Assembly (NCBI GenBank): GCA_030841025.1
Contig: JAVEDJ010000309.1
Span: forward strand, 1-43,549
Reading direction: 5' to 3'
Length of the DNA: 43,549 nt
Source: Actinomycetota bacterium
GTDB lineage: Bacteria; Actinomycetota; Actinomycetes; JACCUZ01
How positions within the stretch are numbered: position 1 is the first letter of the stretch; each line of letters begins with the position of its first letter. This document shows positions 17,181-25,300 of this stretch, piece after piece. The translations under genes were made by a program, and so were the position numbers. Under the pieces are notes generated by a model. The model ran no database searches and was not told where the DNA came from. It saw only the letters and a program-made list of their open reading frames with translations.

Positions 17181-17190
17181 AGTCTAGTTT
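17181..17190. promoter_or_regulatory. overlapping divergent -10 boxes for map and the 60-residue protein gene
   Basis: TAGACT on the minus strand (17181-17186) is eight bases from the map ATG, the spacing of a leaderless promoter. TAGTTT on the plus strand (17185-17190) is 17 bases before the ATG at 17208. The two hexamers overlap by two bases, so the promoters would compete. Seen by eye; no clear -35 elements. Confidence 0.35.
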
Positions 17191-17207
17191 GCGGGCACGA
17201 TGACCTC

Positions 17208-17390
17208 ATGAGCGATGACCAGCAGTGGTGGTACTGCCTCAAGCACGAAGCGGTGGAGCGCGGGGACGGGTGCGGCAACACGGACCGGTTAGGCCCCTAC
17301 GCGAGCTCGGAGGAGGCCGCGCGGGCCTACCAAAAGGTGGCGGAGCGTAACGAGGCGTGGGACAACGACCCCCAGTGGAACGACGACTGA
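17208..17390 (+). CDS. small conserved actinobacterial protein (60 residues)
   Basis: 60 residues from ATG 17208: MSDDQQWWYCLKHEAVERGD then a CGNTDRLGPYASSEEAARAY core and an acidic DNDPQWNDD tail. The WYCLKH...VE...GC...RLGPY...EEA pattern is one I recall from short hypothetical proteins next to map in Nocardioides-type genomes, sometimes labelled SPOR-like. The two Cys and one His could bind metal, but this is unproven. It is followed by a perfect terminator hairpin and read convergent to the lysine-rich protein gene. Confidence 0.75.
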   Translation: MSDDQQWWYCLKHEAVERGDGCGNTDRLGPYASSEEAARAYQKVAERNEAWDNDPQWNDD

Positions 17391-17435
17391 GGCGGCCACA
17401 CCGGCCAGGGTGCCTTGGCCTGGGACAACAGGCAA

Positions 17436-17470
17436 GAGAGAGGGGCCGCCCACCGGGCGGCCCCTCTCTC
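17436..17470. terminator. perfect 16-bp hairpin, bidirectional terminator
   Basis: Arms 17436-17451 and 17455-17470 are perfectly complementary over 16 bp (GAGAGAGGGGCCGCCC) with the loop ACC. It lies between the convergent 60-residue gene (plus) and the lysine-rich gene (minus), so it can serve both. Confidence 0.85.
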
Positions 17471-17488
17471 GTGCTCTTTCCGTCGGCG

Positions 17489-17959
17489 TCAGCGCTTTGC
17501 GGCGCGCTTCGCCGTGGACTTCTTGGCGGTCCGCTTGGCAGCGGTCTTGCGGGTCGTCGTCTTCTTCGCCGTGGCCTTCTTGGCCGTCCGCTTGGCCGCG
17601 GTCTTGCGCGTGGTCGCCTTCTTGGCGGTGCGCTTCGCCGCGGTCTTCTTGGCCGTTGTCTTCTTGGCCGTTGTCTTCTTCGCCGCGGTCTTCTTGGTGG
17701 CGCGCTTGGTTGCAGCCTTCTTGGCGGTCCGCTTGGCTGCGGTCTTCTTGGTCGCGCGGGTCGCTGCAGCCTTCTTCGCGGTGCGCTTGGCTGCGGTCTT
17801 CTTGGTCGCGCGGGTTGCGGCTGCCTTCTTGGCGCCGCGCTTGGCCGCAGTCTTCTTGGCTGCCGACTTCTTGGTCGCTCGTGCGGTGGTGGTCTTCCGC
17901 GTGGAACTGCTTGCGGCTTGAGTCACCTTCGTTGTGTTCTCTTCTTCTTTGGCCGGCAC
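17489..17959 (-). CDS. lysine/alanine-repeat histone H1-like protein without a folded domain
   Basis: 156 residues from GTG 17959 with AGGAGG five bases upstream. After a short mixed start (PAKEEENTTKVTQAASSSTR) the whole protein is repeats of the AAKRTAKKA and ATRATKKT type: only A, K, T, R and a few S and G. It resembles the tails of actinobacterial HupB/HupS and eukaryotic H1, but no HU domain precedes it. It would be disordered and strongly DNA-binding, probably nucleoid compacting; that is inference. The longer frame to 18025 lacks a ribosome site. The DNA repeats can slip, so the repeat number may vary between strains. Confidence 0.85.
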   Translation of the reverse strand: MPAKEEENTTKVTQAASSSTRKTTTARATKKSAAKKTAAKRGAKKAAATRATKKTAAKRTAKKAAATRATKKTAAKRTAKKAATKRATKKTAAKKTTAKKTTAKKTAAKRTAKKATTRKTAAKRTAKKATAKKTTTRKTAAKRTAKKSTAKRAAKR

Positions 17960-18186
17960 GCGTGCCTCCTGTGCTCGAGACGTCAAACCCCCTTGGTCGA
18001 CGTTCTTCACTCGAAAAGATCGCACTGTGTTGCGCTCGTTACCAGTATTTAGACGACACAGTTTTTGGCGCCGTTTGCGCGTGCATCAAGGACCGCACAT
18101 GTTCGCAGCAATACATCAGTCGGCGACACCGCAAAAAGTCGTTGCGCAGCAACCAGAATTCGCAGTCAACAAAACGAGAGAACCGG
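17960..18186. other. relatively AT-rich intergenic region
   Basis: 227 bp before the lysine-rich gene, clearly poorer in GC than its surroundings. It holds the ribosome site of that gene and T- and A-rich stretches near 18050-18070 likely to include its promoter. A GTTGC/GCAAC stem lies near 18143. No coding frame here looks real. Confidence 0.5.
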
Positions 18187-18807
18187 TCATCGCTCGGGTG
18201 CGGGCCCACTGACGCGTTCAAGAAGTTGTGACAACCGATCGCGTAGTTTTCGGCGTTGGTCGCCTTCGCCGGCCGCAACACTGACGAGATGCTGCACCGC
18301 GTCGAAGTCGACGGACACAAGACTCATGTCGACATCAGTCGCGATGTCGAGCTGTCTCGTCGGCACGTAGAGGCGGTCATGCGCGAGCCCCGCGAGGTCG
18401 TCATCGCCCTCGTCGATCGACAGGATCGTTGCGCCGATACGTCGTGCATCGGCGACACGTTCCAGCAGCTGCTCCGGGACGGCATCGGGGGCGACTACGA
18501 ACAACGTCTCGCCGCGCGCGGCAGCCTCGATGCGGTCGAGTCCGACGGCGAGATGTGCCGGAGCATTCGCGGGCGGTGACCACCGCACCAAGGTGGGTGA
18601 GAGCTCTGGTACCCCCGCGAACCGGGACTCGTCGCTGAGGTGGGCGGCGAGGTGCCACGGCTCCTCCTTCGGCGTGCCGACCAGCAGCAACCCGCCCGGT
18701 CGCGCCGAACGACGCAACGAGCTGGCGAACTCGCGCGTCCGCTCCACCCAGCCCGACGTCGCCAAGAGCTCGCGCAGGACATGCACCCGCTGACTGTCCA
18801 CACGCAC
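18187..18807 (-). CDS. hypothetical protein with Rossmann-like segments
   Basis: 206 residues from GTG 18807, or GTG 18801. Visible features are GGLLLVGTPKEEPWHLAAHL near 35-55, then LFVVAPDAVPEQLL and IGATILSIDEGDDDLAGLAH. The last resembles the strand-loop-helix of sugar-isomerase (SIS) domains, in which GA...ID...LA..A is common. No catalytic set can be named. The C-terminus is helical and charged. It is divergent from the BtuF-like gene by about 40 bp. A longer frame upstream would overlap that gene and was rejected. I do not recognise the family firmly. Confidence 0.7.
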   Translation of the reverse strand: MRVDSQRVHVLRELLATSGWVERTREFASSLRRSARPGGLLLVGTPKEEPWHLAAHLSDESRFAGVPELSPTLVRWSPPANAPAHLAVGLDRIEAAARGETLFVVAPDAVPEQLLERVADARRIGATILSIDEGDDDLAGLAHDRLYVPTRQLDIATDVDMSLVSVDFDAVQHLVSVAAGEGDQRRKLRDRLSQLLERVSGPAPER

Positions 18808-18845
18808 ATGCTGCCCGACGGCACCCGCGCTGGCAGGATCGACAC

Positions 18846-19634
18846 GTGGCGCGCGCCGGAGACTCACGGATCGACGACCTGGGCAACCCGGTAGAAGTGC
18901 CCCGGGAGGTCCGCCGCGTGGTCTCTCTCGTCCCCTCACTCACCGAGTCTGTGGCCCTGAGCGCCCCCGGGCTGCTGATCGGGTCGACCGACTGGTGCAC
19001 CCACCCGCCGGACCTCGACGTCGCACGCGTCGGAGGCACCAAGAACCCGGACGTGGCAGCCGTGATCGCGCTGCGGCCGGACCTGGTGGTCGCCAACGAG
19101 GAGGAGAACCGCAATCAGGACCTCGCCGCCCTGCGGCAGGCCGGGCTGGCTGTCTGGGTCACCGCACCGACCACGATCCCCGAGGCTCTTGGGTCACTGG
19201 ACCGGATGCTCAGTGCCTGCCGGTTGTCCACCCCGCTTTGGCTACGGGACGCGGAGGAGACGTGGACAGCGCCGTACGACGGGCCGCGTCGCCGCGCGTT
19301 CGTGCCGATCTGGCGCCGGCCATGGATGTGCCTGGGGCGGGACACGTTCGCAGGTGACGTGCTCGACCGTCTGGGGATCGAGAACGTGTTCGGCGACGAC
19401 GTGGAGCGCTACCCGACGGTCAGGCTCGACGCCGTCCGGCAGCGGCGGCCCGATGTCGTCGTGCTGCCCGACGAGCCCTACGCCTTCACGCGCGAGGAGG
19501 GCCGTCAGGTGTTCGACGACTGGGGCGTTCCCGTTGTACACGTCTCGGGACGGCACCTCACCTGGTACGGACCTTCGCTGGTGGAGGCACGCGACCTTCT
19601 GACGGCTGCGCTCGACATCGCCGCTCAGCGGTAG
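18846..19634 (+). CDS. BtuF-like helical-backbone metal/cobalamin-binding protein without signal peptide
   Basis: 262 residues from GTG 18846. The fold family of periplasmic binding proteins type III is clear: [50 protein letters not shown], and a C-terminal [16 protein letters not shown]. BtuF-type proteins bind cobalamin or siderophores outside the membrane and need a signal peptide or lipobox. Here neither is present and no permease or ATPase genes follow. A cytoplasmic ligand-binding role is therefore inferred. It overlaps the convergent panB stop by 10 bp. Confidence 0.85.
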   Translation: MARAGDSRIDDLGNPVEVPREVRRVVSLVPSLTESVALSAPGLLIGSTDWCTHPPDLDVARVGGTKNPDVAAVIALRPDLVVANEEENRNQDLAALRQAGLAVWVTAPTTIPEALGSLDRMLSACRLSTPLWLRDAEETWTAPYDGPRRRAFVPIWRRPWMCLGRDTFAGDVLDRLGIENVFGDDVERYPTVRLDAVRQRRPDVVVLPDEPYAFTREEGRQVFDDWGVPVVHVSGRHLTWYGPSLVEARDLLTAALDIAAQR

Positions 19635-20527
19635 GAGTGCTCCTCTGCGGGATAGCTGCGGGCCACGACATCGCTCTGGAACGCGCGCGCCGCCCCGTCG
19701 AGAGCGGTGCGCAGATCGGCGTACTGCTTGACGAACCGAGGCATCGGTGGCTTGCGCAGCCCCGCCATGTCCTGCCAGACCAGGACCTGACCGTCGCACT
19801 CGGGGCCGGCCCCGATGCCGATGGTCGGGATGGCGAGCTCGGACGTGATGCGCGCCGCGACATCAGCCGGCACCATCTCGAGCACGATGGCGAAGGCGCC
19901 TGCCTCTTCGAGCGCCAGGGCGGCCTTGACGAGGTCGTCGGCACTCTCGCCCCGCCCCTGGACGCGGTAACCACCGAGGGCGTGCTCGCTCTGCGGTGTG
20001 AAGCCGATGTGCGCCATGACCGGGATGCCGGCCTGCACGATGGCCTCGACGTGCGGCGCGACCCGGGCCCCGCCCTCGAGCTTGACGGCGTGGGCGCCGC
20101 CCTCCTTCATGAACCGCACGGCCGTGTCCAGGGCTTGCACCGGTGAGGACTGGTAGGCGCCGAACGGCAGGTCGGCCACGACGAGCGCGCGCCGCGCGCT
20201 GCGGGTCACCGCCCGGACCAGCGGGATGAGCTCGTCCACGGTGACCGGCAGGGTCGTGTCGTAGCCCAACACGTTGTTGGCCGCGGAGTCACCGACCAGC
20301 AGCACCGGGATGCCGGCCTCGTCGAAGATCTCGGCGGCGAACTGCTCGTAGGCGGTCAGCATCGCGAAGCGTTCGCCTCGCTCCTTCATCGCCCGCAGGT
20401 GATGGATGCGCACCCGCTTGCCCGGACCCGCGCCGGTGGACGACCCCGGACCGCTGCCATAGGGCGCGACACCGGCGTCATCGGTGGTCTCGGCGGCGTT
20501 GGGCAGATGGTCGCGTGACTGCGTCAT
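19625..20527 (-). CDS. panB: 3-methyl-2-oxobutanoate hydroxymethyltransferase
   Basis: 300 residues from ATG 20527 with GAGAGG upstream. It makes ketopantoate from 2-oxoisovalerate and methylene-tetrahydrofolate, the first step of pantothenate and CoA synthesis. Markers are [20 protein letters not shown] (Mg ligand Asp80), [38 protein letters not shown] and [10 protein letters not shown] (catalytic Glu), and [18 protein letters not shown]. The first 36 or so residues are a Gly/Pro/Ser-rich extension typical of actinobacterial PanB. The enzyme forms decamers in the cytoplasm. Other pan genes are not in the window. Confidence 0.96.
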   Translation of the reverse strand: MTQSRDHLPNAAETTDDAGVAPYGSGPGSSTGAGPGKRVRIHHLRAMKERGERFAMLTAYEQFAAEIFDEAGIPVLLVGDSAANNVLGYDTTLPVTVDELIPLVRAVTRSARRALVVADLPFGAYQSSPVQALDTAVRFMKEGGAHAVKLEGGARVAPHVEAIVQAGIPVMAHIGFTPQSEHALGGYRVQGRGESADDLVKAALALEEAGAFAIVLEMVPADVAARITSELAIPTIGIGAGPECDGQVLVWQDMAGLRKPPMPRFVKQYADLRTALDGAARAFQSDVVARSYPAEEHSYR

Positions 20528-20570
20528 GGGTTACCTCTCGAGGCCTCGAGGCTCCCTGGTGGAGTCCCCG

Positions 20571-20596
20571 GACATGACTCCAGGGTGACATGTCCC
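20571..20596 (-). terminator. hairpin after nadE, candidate terminator
   Basis: GGACATG (20571-20577) and CATGTCC (20590-20596) form a 7-bp stem with a 12-base loop, 17 bases after the nadE stop at 20613 on the minus strand. No U-run follows. It separates nadE from panB. Confidence 0.4.
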
Positions 20597-20612
20597 GGAC
20601 GACGGGTGACGC

Positions 20613-22418
20613 TCAGCCCGCAGGCAGCTGGGTCGGCGGCGACTGGTGCTCGCGCCACTTGTTGGTGATGGGCTGCCGGCGATCACGGCCGAAGGCCTTG
20701 AAGGAGATCTTCGGTCCTGGTGGGTACTGCCGCCGCTTGTACTCCGCGGTGTCGATCATCTTCAGCACCCGCTCGACGAGCTGCTGGTCGAAGCCGGCGG
20801 CAACCAGCTCGCCCGAGCCGCGATCCATCTCGACGTAGTGGTCGAGGATCTCGTCGAGCACTTCGTAGTCGGGCAGGGAGTCGGAGTCGAGCTGTCCGGG
20901 CCGCAGCTCCGCCGACGGTGGCTTGCTGATCGACGCATCGGGAATGGGCGGCGTCTCACCACGGGCTTCGGCGTCCTTGTTGCGCCACCGCGACAGTCGC
21001 CACACCAGCGTCTTGGGCACGTCCTTCAGCGGCGCATAGCCACCCACCGAGTCGCCGTAGAGGGTGGAGTATCCGACCGCCAGCTCGCTCTTGTTGCCGG
21101 TCGCGAGCACGAGGTGACCGTGTTGGTTCGACAGTGCCATCAACGTCGTGCCGCGCACCCGCGCCTGCAGGTTCTCCTCAGCGAGGCCGGTCAGCTCCAG
21201 CGAGCCGTGGAACGCGTCGACCATGGGAGCGATGGGCACGACCCGGAACTGCAGGCCGGTGCGGTCGGCGAGCTCGGCTGCGTCCGACCTTGAGTGCTCG
21301 GACGAGTAGCTGCTCGGCATCGAGACGCCGTGGACATGCTCGCTGCCGAGCGCGTCGACCGCAACGGCGGCGGTGAGCGCCGAGTCGATGCCGCCCGACA
21401 GCCCGAGCACGACGCTCGTGAAGCCGTTCTTCTGGACGTAGTCGCGTAGTCCGGTGACCAGCGCGGCGTACACCTCCGCCTCGTCCTCGATGCGCGGTGC
21501 AATGCCCGCGGTCAACGGGGGGTACAACGGCAGTGGCTGATCGTCGAGCGCTATCCGGCGGATGGTGATGCTGGACATGTCCGGTGCGGGGACGTCGCTG
21601 TCGACGCTGCCCTCGTCGGTGTCGCCGGGCGCGTCGGGCAGATGGAGGTCGATGACGAGCAGGCCCTCCTCGAACTGCGGCGCTCGGGCGATGACCTCGC
21701 CGTCGGTGCCCACCACGATCGAGTCGCCGTCGAAGACGAGCTCGTCCTGACCTCCGACCATGTTGACGTAGGCCAAGGTCGACCCGGCATCGGCCGCGCG
21801 GCGTCGTACCAAGTCCAGGCGCGCGTCGTCCTTGTTGCGCTCGTAGGGCGAGCCGTTGATGACGATGAGCAGCCCGGCGCCGGCCTCCCTTGCCGCGGCG
21901 ACCGGTCCGCCCTCCCGCCAGATGTCCTCGCAGATGACGACGGCGACATCGACAGCGTGCACGCGCGCCACTGTGAGCGAGGAGCCCGGCACGAAGTACC
22001 GGAACTCGTCGAACACCCCGTAGTTGGGCAGATGGTGCTTGGCGTAGCGGCCGACCACCTCACCGCCGTACAGGAACGCCGCGGCGTTCTGCGGCGCCCC
22101 GGCGGGCTTGCCCAGGACGGGGACGGCATCGGGAGCGCCGTCGAGGTGTCCTACGACGACCAGCCGGTCACCGAGGCCATCGGCCTCGAGCTGAGCCGCA
22201 ACGGCGGTCACCGCGGCGCGAGAGGCGTCCTGAAAGGAGCGGCGCAGCGCAAGGTCCTCCACCGGATAGCCGGTCAGGGCCATCTCGGGGAAGGCGATGA
22301 CGTGCGCGCCTTGCTCGGCGGCGTGGCGGCTCCAGCGCAGCACCTGCGCACTGTTGCCGTCGATGTCTCCGACCGTCGGGTTTATCTGGGCGAGGGCAAG
22401 GCGCAACTGGGCCACCAC
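20613..22418 (-). CDS. nadE: glutamine-dependent NAD+ synthetase
   Basis: 601 residues from GTG 22418. It amidates nicotinate adenine dinucleotide to NAD+ using ammonia from glutamine. The nitrilase-type glutaminase domain (1-270) carries the triad Glu45 (FPEMALTGYP), Lys127 (YAKHHLPNYG) and Cys163 (VVICEDIW). The synthetase domain (about 310-601) has the PP-loop LGLSGGIDSALTAA at 338-351 and HGVSMPSSYSSEHS. It is a compact form, shorter than the roughly 680-residue mycobacterial enzyme. It starts seven bases after the GGDEF/EAL gene stop, so the two are likely co-transcribed. Confidence 0.96.
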   Translation of the reverse strand: MVAQLRLALAQINPTVGDIDGNSAQVLRWSRHAAEQGAHVIAFPEMALTGYPVEDLALRRSFQDASRAAVTAVAAQLEADGLGDRLVVVGHLDGAPDAVPVLGKPAGAPQNAAAFLYGGEVVGRYAKHHLPNYGVFDEFRYFVPGSSLTVARVHAVDVAVVICEDIWREGGPVAAAREAGAGLLIVINGSPYERNKDDARLDLVRRRAADAGSTLAYVNMVGGQDELVFDGDSIVVGTDGEVIARAPQFEEGLLVIDLHLPDAPGDTDEGSVDSDVPAPDMSSITIRRIALDDQPLPLYPPLTAGIAPRIEDEAEVYAALVTGLRDYVQKNGFTSVVLGLSGGIDSALTAAVAVDALGSEHVHGVSMPSSYSSEHSRSDAAELADRTGLQFRVVPIAPMVDAFHGSLELTGLAEENLQARVRGTTLMALSNQHGHLVLATGNKSELAVGYSTLYGDSVGGYAPLKDVPKTLVWRLSRWRNKDAEARGETPPIPDASISKPPSAELRPGQLDSDSLPDYEVLDEILDHYVEMDRGSGELVAAGFDQQLVERVLKMIDTAEYKRRQYPPGPKISFKAFGRDRRQPITNKWREHQSPPTQLPAG

Positions 22419-22424
22419 GCAAGC

Positions 22425-24995
22425 CTAGTGCGAGCGAAGATCTCCGTTGCCGGTACGCCGAAGCGGCGTGGGGGCCGCTGCGGGGTCGTCGCCCGACCCG
22501 GCCTCCGGCGTCCGCGTCTGATGCGGTTCGGTCTGCTGATGAAGTCGCGTGGCGAGGCTCGAGAAGTGCTCGGCGAGCCAACGGGTCATCTCGTCGGCCG
22601 GCATCGGCCGCGCGAGCAGGTAGCCCTGGATCAGGTCGCAGCCGAGCTCCTGGAGGATGATCCAGCCGGCCTCGTCCTCGACTCCTTCGGCGACGACACG
22701 CAGGCCGAGGTCGTGGCCGAGGCTGACGACCGCCTTGACGATCGCGAGGTCGTCGCTGTCATGGGCCAGGTTCGCCACGAACTCGCGGTCGATCTTTACT
22801 TCGTGCACCGGCAGGTTGCGCAGCCGGGTGAGCGACGAGTAGCCCGTGCCGAAGTCGTCGACGGACAGGCTCAGGCCCAGGTCGACCATCCGTTCCAGAG
22901 CGGTGACGGCGCGTTCGGGGTCGGAGACGATGGCGCTCTCGGTGACCTCGAGCTTGAGCAGTGCGGCGGGCAGGTTGGCGCGGACCAGCAGTCGGGCGAT
23001 GACGTCGGCCAGCTCGGGCTCGAGCAGGTTGCGCATCGAGACGTTGACCGCCATCTCCACGGGTGTGCCCGCGTCACGCCACGCGGCGCACTGCCGGATG
23101 GCGGTCTCGACGACGAAACGGGTCAGCGGCCGGATCAGGCCGGTGTGCTCGGCCAGCGGGATGAACTCGTCCGGGGCGACGTTGCCCCAGATCGGGTGCT
23201 TCCAGCGCAGCAGTGCCTCGACGCCGGCGACGCGGCCGGTGTCGGGTGCGGCCTGCGGCTGGTAGTGCAGCACGAGCGTGCGCTCGTCGAGCGCACGTGC
23301 CAGGTCGCTGATCAGTGACAGGCGACGTGCGCTGTACGGGTCGCGGTCCGCGGAGTAGTGAGCGACTCCGGCGAGCCGGCGCTTGGCGTCGTACATCGCC
23401 ACCTCGGCGCGACGCAGCAGCAGAGCCGCGGAGGACCCGTCGTGGGGGGCGGTGGCGATGCCGATGCTCCCGGTGACGTCGAGCTCGACCTCACCGAGGT
23501 AGAACGGGTTGCGAAAGTCGCGGCTGATGCGCTGCACCATGCCCTCGATGTGCACGTCGTCGTCGCCGAGGAGTACGGCGAACTCGTCGCCGCCCAGACG
23601 CGCGACGAAGGTCTCCTCGTGCTCGAGCCGCCGCAGCCGCTGGCCTACCTGCTCGATCAGCTGGTCACCGACGTCGTGGCCGAGCGTGTCGTTGACCTCC
23701 TTGAAGCGGTCGAGGTCCATCAGCAGCACTGTCGCCGAGCCGGTGGCGAGCAGGCGCTTCTCCAGCCGCTGCTGGAAGTGCAGCCGGTTGGGCAGGCCGG
23801 TGAGGTGGTCGTGCAGCGACAGGTGCTCGGTCTCGGCAGCCGCCCGCCGGGCCCGGTCGACCAGACCGCTGTTCGCGAGCGCAACGCCGGCGTGCCCGGC
23901 GAGGGCCTCGAACAGCCGGGCATCCTCCCGGTCGAAGGTGCTCACATCGTCGAGGCGGTCGGCCACGATGAGCACCGCGGTCACCTTGCCGGCTTCGCGC
24001 AGCGGCGCGGCCATGCCGTCGCTGTGGCCGCTGCGATGGAGTGCCGCATTGGTGTGCTGCCGACCGGCCCGCTCGATGCGGATGACCTTGCCCTCGCAGG
24101 CCTCACGCCACCAGAAGTCGGGGTCCGCGCCCGGGCCCGGGCAGAGCACGACCTCCGCGTGCTGGGCGCGCAGCAGGCCCCGGGCTTCCCGGACGATGGT
24201 CTCGATCACCGTCTCGTCCGTCACGGCTTCGTCGACAGACCGGGTGAACTGGTAGAGCAGGTCCAGGCGGCCGTAGCGCAGGCGCTGCACGTGGTAGCCG
24301 CGGTAGAGGACGTAGCAGAGGACGGCGAGAACGGCGAGCAATGCCAGTGCGGCCGGGTCGCGCTCGAGCACGAGTGCCGTGATGAGGCCGAGGTCGGTCA
24401 CGACCAAGGTCCCGGCCGCGCCGGTGACGAGGTTGCCTCGGAGGAGGCCGAGATCTGCCCGGCCCTCCCGCAAGGAGATGACCCCGAAGACGGCGACGGT
24501 CGAGACGATGTGGACGAGCTCCGTCGTGACGAGGATGGCCAGCCAAGACTTGGGGTCGCTGGGGTTCGCCGGGATCTGCAGGAATCTCAGCATCCCGCCA
24601 AAAGTTATTGCCGCGACCGTGGCCTGTGTCAGCCAGAGGGCCACATTGAAGGCGACCTTGACGAGCGCCGCACGGTAGAGCAACGCCATCGCGGCGCCCA
24701 CGCCGACCACACCCGCGAGCACGAGCTGGTCGACAGTCAAGAAGAACAGGCCGAGTACGAGCGGCGCCTCATTGAACGACAGCGAGTAGTTCTCGCGCCC
24801 GAACGGTACGTGGATCACAAATCGCTCGCTCAGGGCGAGCATCACCGCCAGGACCGGCCACGAGATGTGGCTGCTGAGCGGCGTCAGATCGGGCGCGAGG
24901 AACCACAACAAGGCGCCAACGACCGTGAGTCCGGCCGTCAACAGCCAGACCCGAAGGTCCGGCGAGGGACGGGTCACCTGGCCAGTGTGGAGCAT
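22425..24995 (-). CDS. membrane GAF-GGDEF-EAL cyclic-di-GMP turnover protein
   Basis: 856 residues. The first 240 or so hold about eight hydrophobic helices of an unnamed sensor module. A GAF-like domain follows (about 255-400, ending LFEALAGHAGVALANS), then GGDEF (about 410-565, intact LGGDEFAVLL at about 467-476) and EAL (about 580-820, with GVEALLRW at about 592, EVTES, DDFGTGYSSL and AEGVED). Both active sites look complete, so it may make and break c-di-GMP. The inhibitory I-site RxxD before GGDEF is replaced (His and Thr at the key positions). The last 35 residues are a polar tail. The nadE start lies seven bases after its stop. Confidence 0.93.
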   Translation of the reverse strand: MLHTGQVTRPSPDLRVWLLTAGLTVVGALLWFLAPDLTPLSSHISWPVLAVMLALSERFVIHVPFGRENYSLSFNEAPLVLGLFFLTVDQLVLAGVVGVGAAMALLYRAALVKVAFNVALWLTQATVAAITFGGMLRFLQIPANPSDPKSWLAILVTTELVHIVSTVAVFGVISLREGRADLGLLRGNLVTGAAGTLVVTDLGLITALVLERDPAALALLAVLAVLCYVLYRGYHVQRLRYGRLDLLYQFTRSVDEAVTDETVIETIVREARGLLRAQHAEVVLCPGPGADPDFWWREACEGKVIRIERAGRQHTNAALHRSGHSDGMAAPLREAGKVTAVLIVADRLDDVSTFDREDARLFEALAGHAGVALANSGLVDRARRAAAETEHLSLHDHLTGLPNRLHFQQRLEKRLLATGSATVLLMDLDRFKEVNDTLGHDVGDQLIEQVGQRLRRLEHEETFVARLGGDEFAVLLGDDDVHIEGMVQRISRDFRNPFYLGEVELDVTGSIGIATAPHDGSSAALLLRRAEVAMYDAKRRLAGVAHYSADRDPYSARRLSLISDLARALDERTLVLHYQPQAAPDTGRVAGVEALLRWKHPIWGNVAPDEFIPLAEHTGLIRPLTRFVVETAIRQCAAWRDAGTPVEMAVNVSMRNLLEPELADVIARLLVRANLPAALLKLEVTESAIVSDPERAVTALERMVDLGLSLSVDDFGTGYSSLTRLRNLPVHEVKIDREFVANLAHDSDDLAIVKAVVSLGHDLGLRVVAEGVEDEAGWIILQELGCDLIQGYLLARPMPADEMTRWLAEHFSSLATRLHQQTEPHQTRTPEAGSGDDPAAAPTPLRRTGNGDLRSH

Positions 24996-25027
24996 CGACC
25001 ATTTGTACGCAGCGAAACGGCCGTGTT

Positions 25028-25045
25028 GCGCTCCGTGAGGAGCGC
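25028..25045 (-). terminator. hairpin between repeat-peptide gene and GGDEF/EAL gene
   Basis: GCGCTCC (25028-25034) and GGAGCGC (25039-25045) form a perfect 7-bp stem with a 4-base loop. It lies 23 bases after the stop of the repeat-peptide gene and 33 bases before the GGDEF/EAL start. It may end the peptide transcript or act as an attenuator. No U-run. Confidence 0.4.
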
Positions 25046-25068
25046 CGCACGGCTGCTGCGCGGTGAGC

Positions 25069-25188
25069 CTAGTGCCAGCCGGTCCCGGGGGTGATCAGGT
25101 GCCAGCCGGTGCCGGGGGTGATCAGGTGCCAGCCGGTGCCGGGGGTGATGAGGTGCCAGCCCGTGCCGGGAGTCTTGGTGTCAGACAT
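25069..25188 (-). CDS. 39-residue peptide of four TPGTGWHLI repeats
   Basis: The frame is MSDTK followed by three full TPGTGWHLI units and a final TPGTGWH then TAG. The ATG at 25188 has GGAG seven to ten bases upstream. The underlying 27-bp DNA repeat differs between copies only at third codon positions in this frame (ACT/ACC, ACG/ACC, CTC/CTG, GGC/GGG), all synonymous, while the opposite-strand reading would change residues. That is strong evidence for selection on this protein. No signal peptide, Cys or membrane helix is present. A repeated core with four Trp and four His could be a RiPP-type precursor, a ligand-binding peptide or a leader peptide; none is shown. It is divergent from glnA2 and 73 bp upstream of the GGDEF/EAL gene. 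Confidence 0.7.
   Translation of the reverse strand: MSDTKTPGTGWHLITPGTGWHLITPGTGWHLITPGTGWH
25072..25173. repeat. 27-bp tandem repeat, about 3.8 copies
   Basis: Near-identical 27-bp units (plus strand GGTGCCAGCCGGTGCCGGGG and so on) make up nearly the whole repeat-peptide gene. Four base differences among copies are all synonymous in the minus-strand frame. The unit length is nine codons, so copy-number slippage would keep the frame. Confidence 0.9.
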
Positions 25189-25300
25189 GAGGAGCTCCAA
25201 AGTTGGTCAATACGCCTGTGGGGGTCGGCGTAAGTCCGACTATGGAGAGCGCATCACCACGGAACGCCCATGTGATGCCGTGCTGAATGTAAAACCTTTG

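Noticed and set aside
18039-18320. Minus-strand frame of about 93 residues over the AT-rich region
   Set aside because: It overlaps the end of the 206-residue protein, has odd composition (many Cys and Ser) and no ribosome site.
25069-25190. CRISPR-like array or plus-strand ORF (MIRCQPVPGV repeats) in the 27-bp repeats
   Set aside because: The units are directly adjacent with no spacers, so this is not CRISPR. The plus-strand reading has no ribosome site and its repeat differences change residues, while those on the minus strand are silent.
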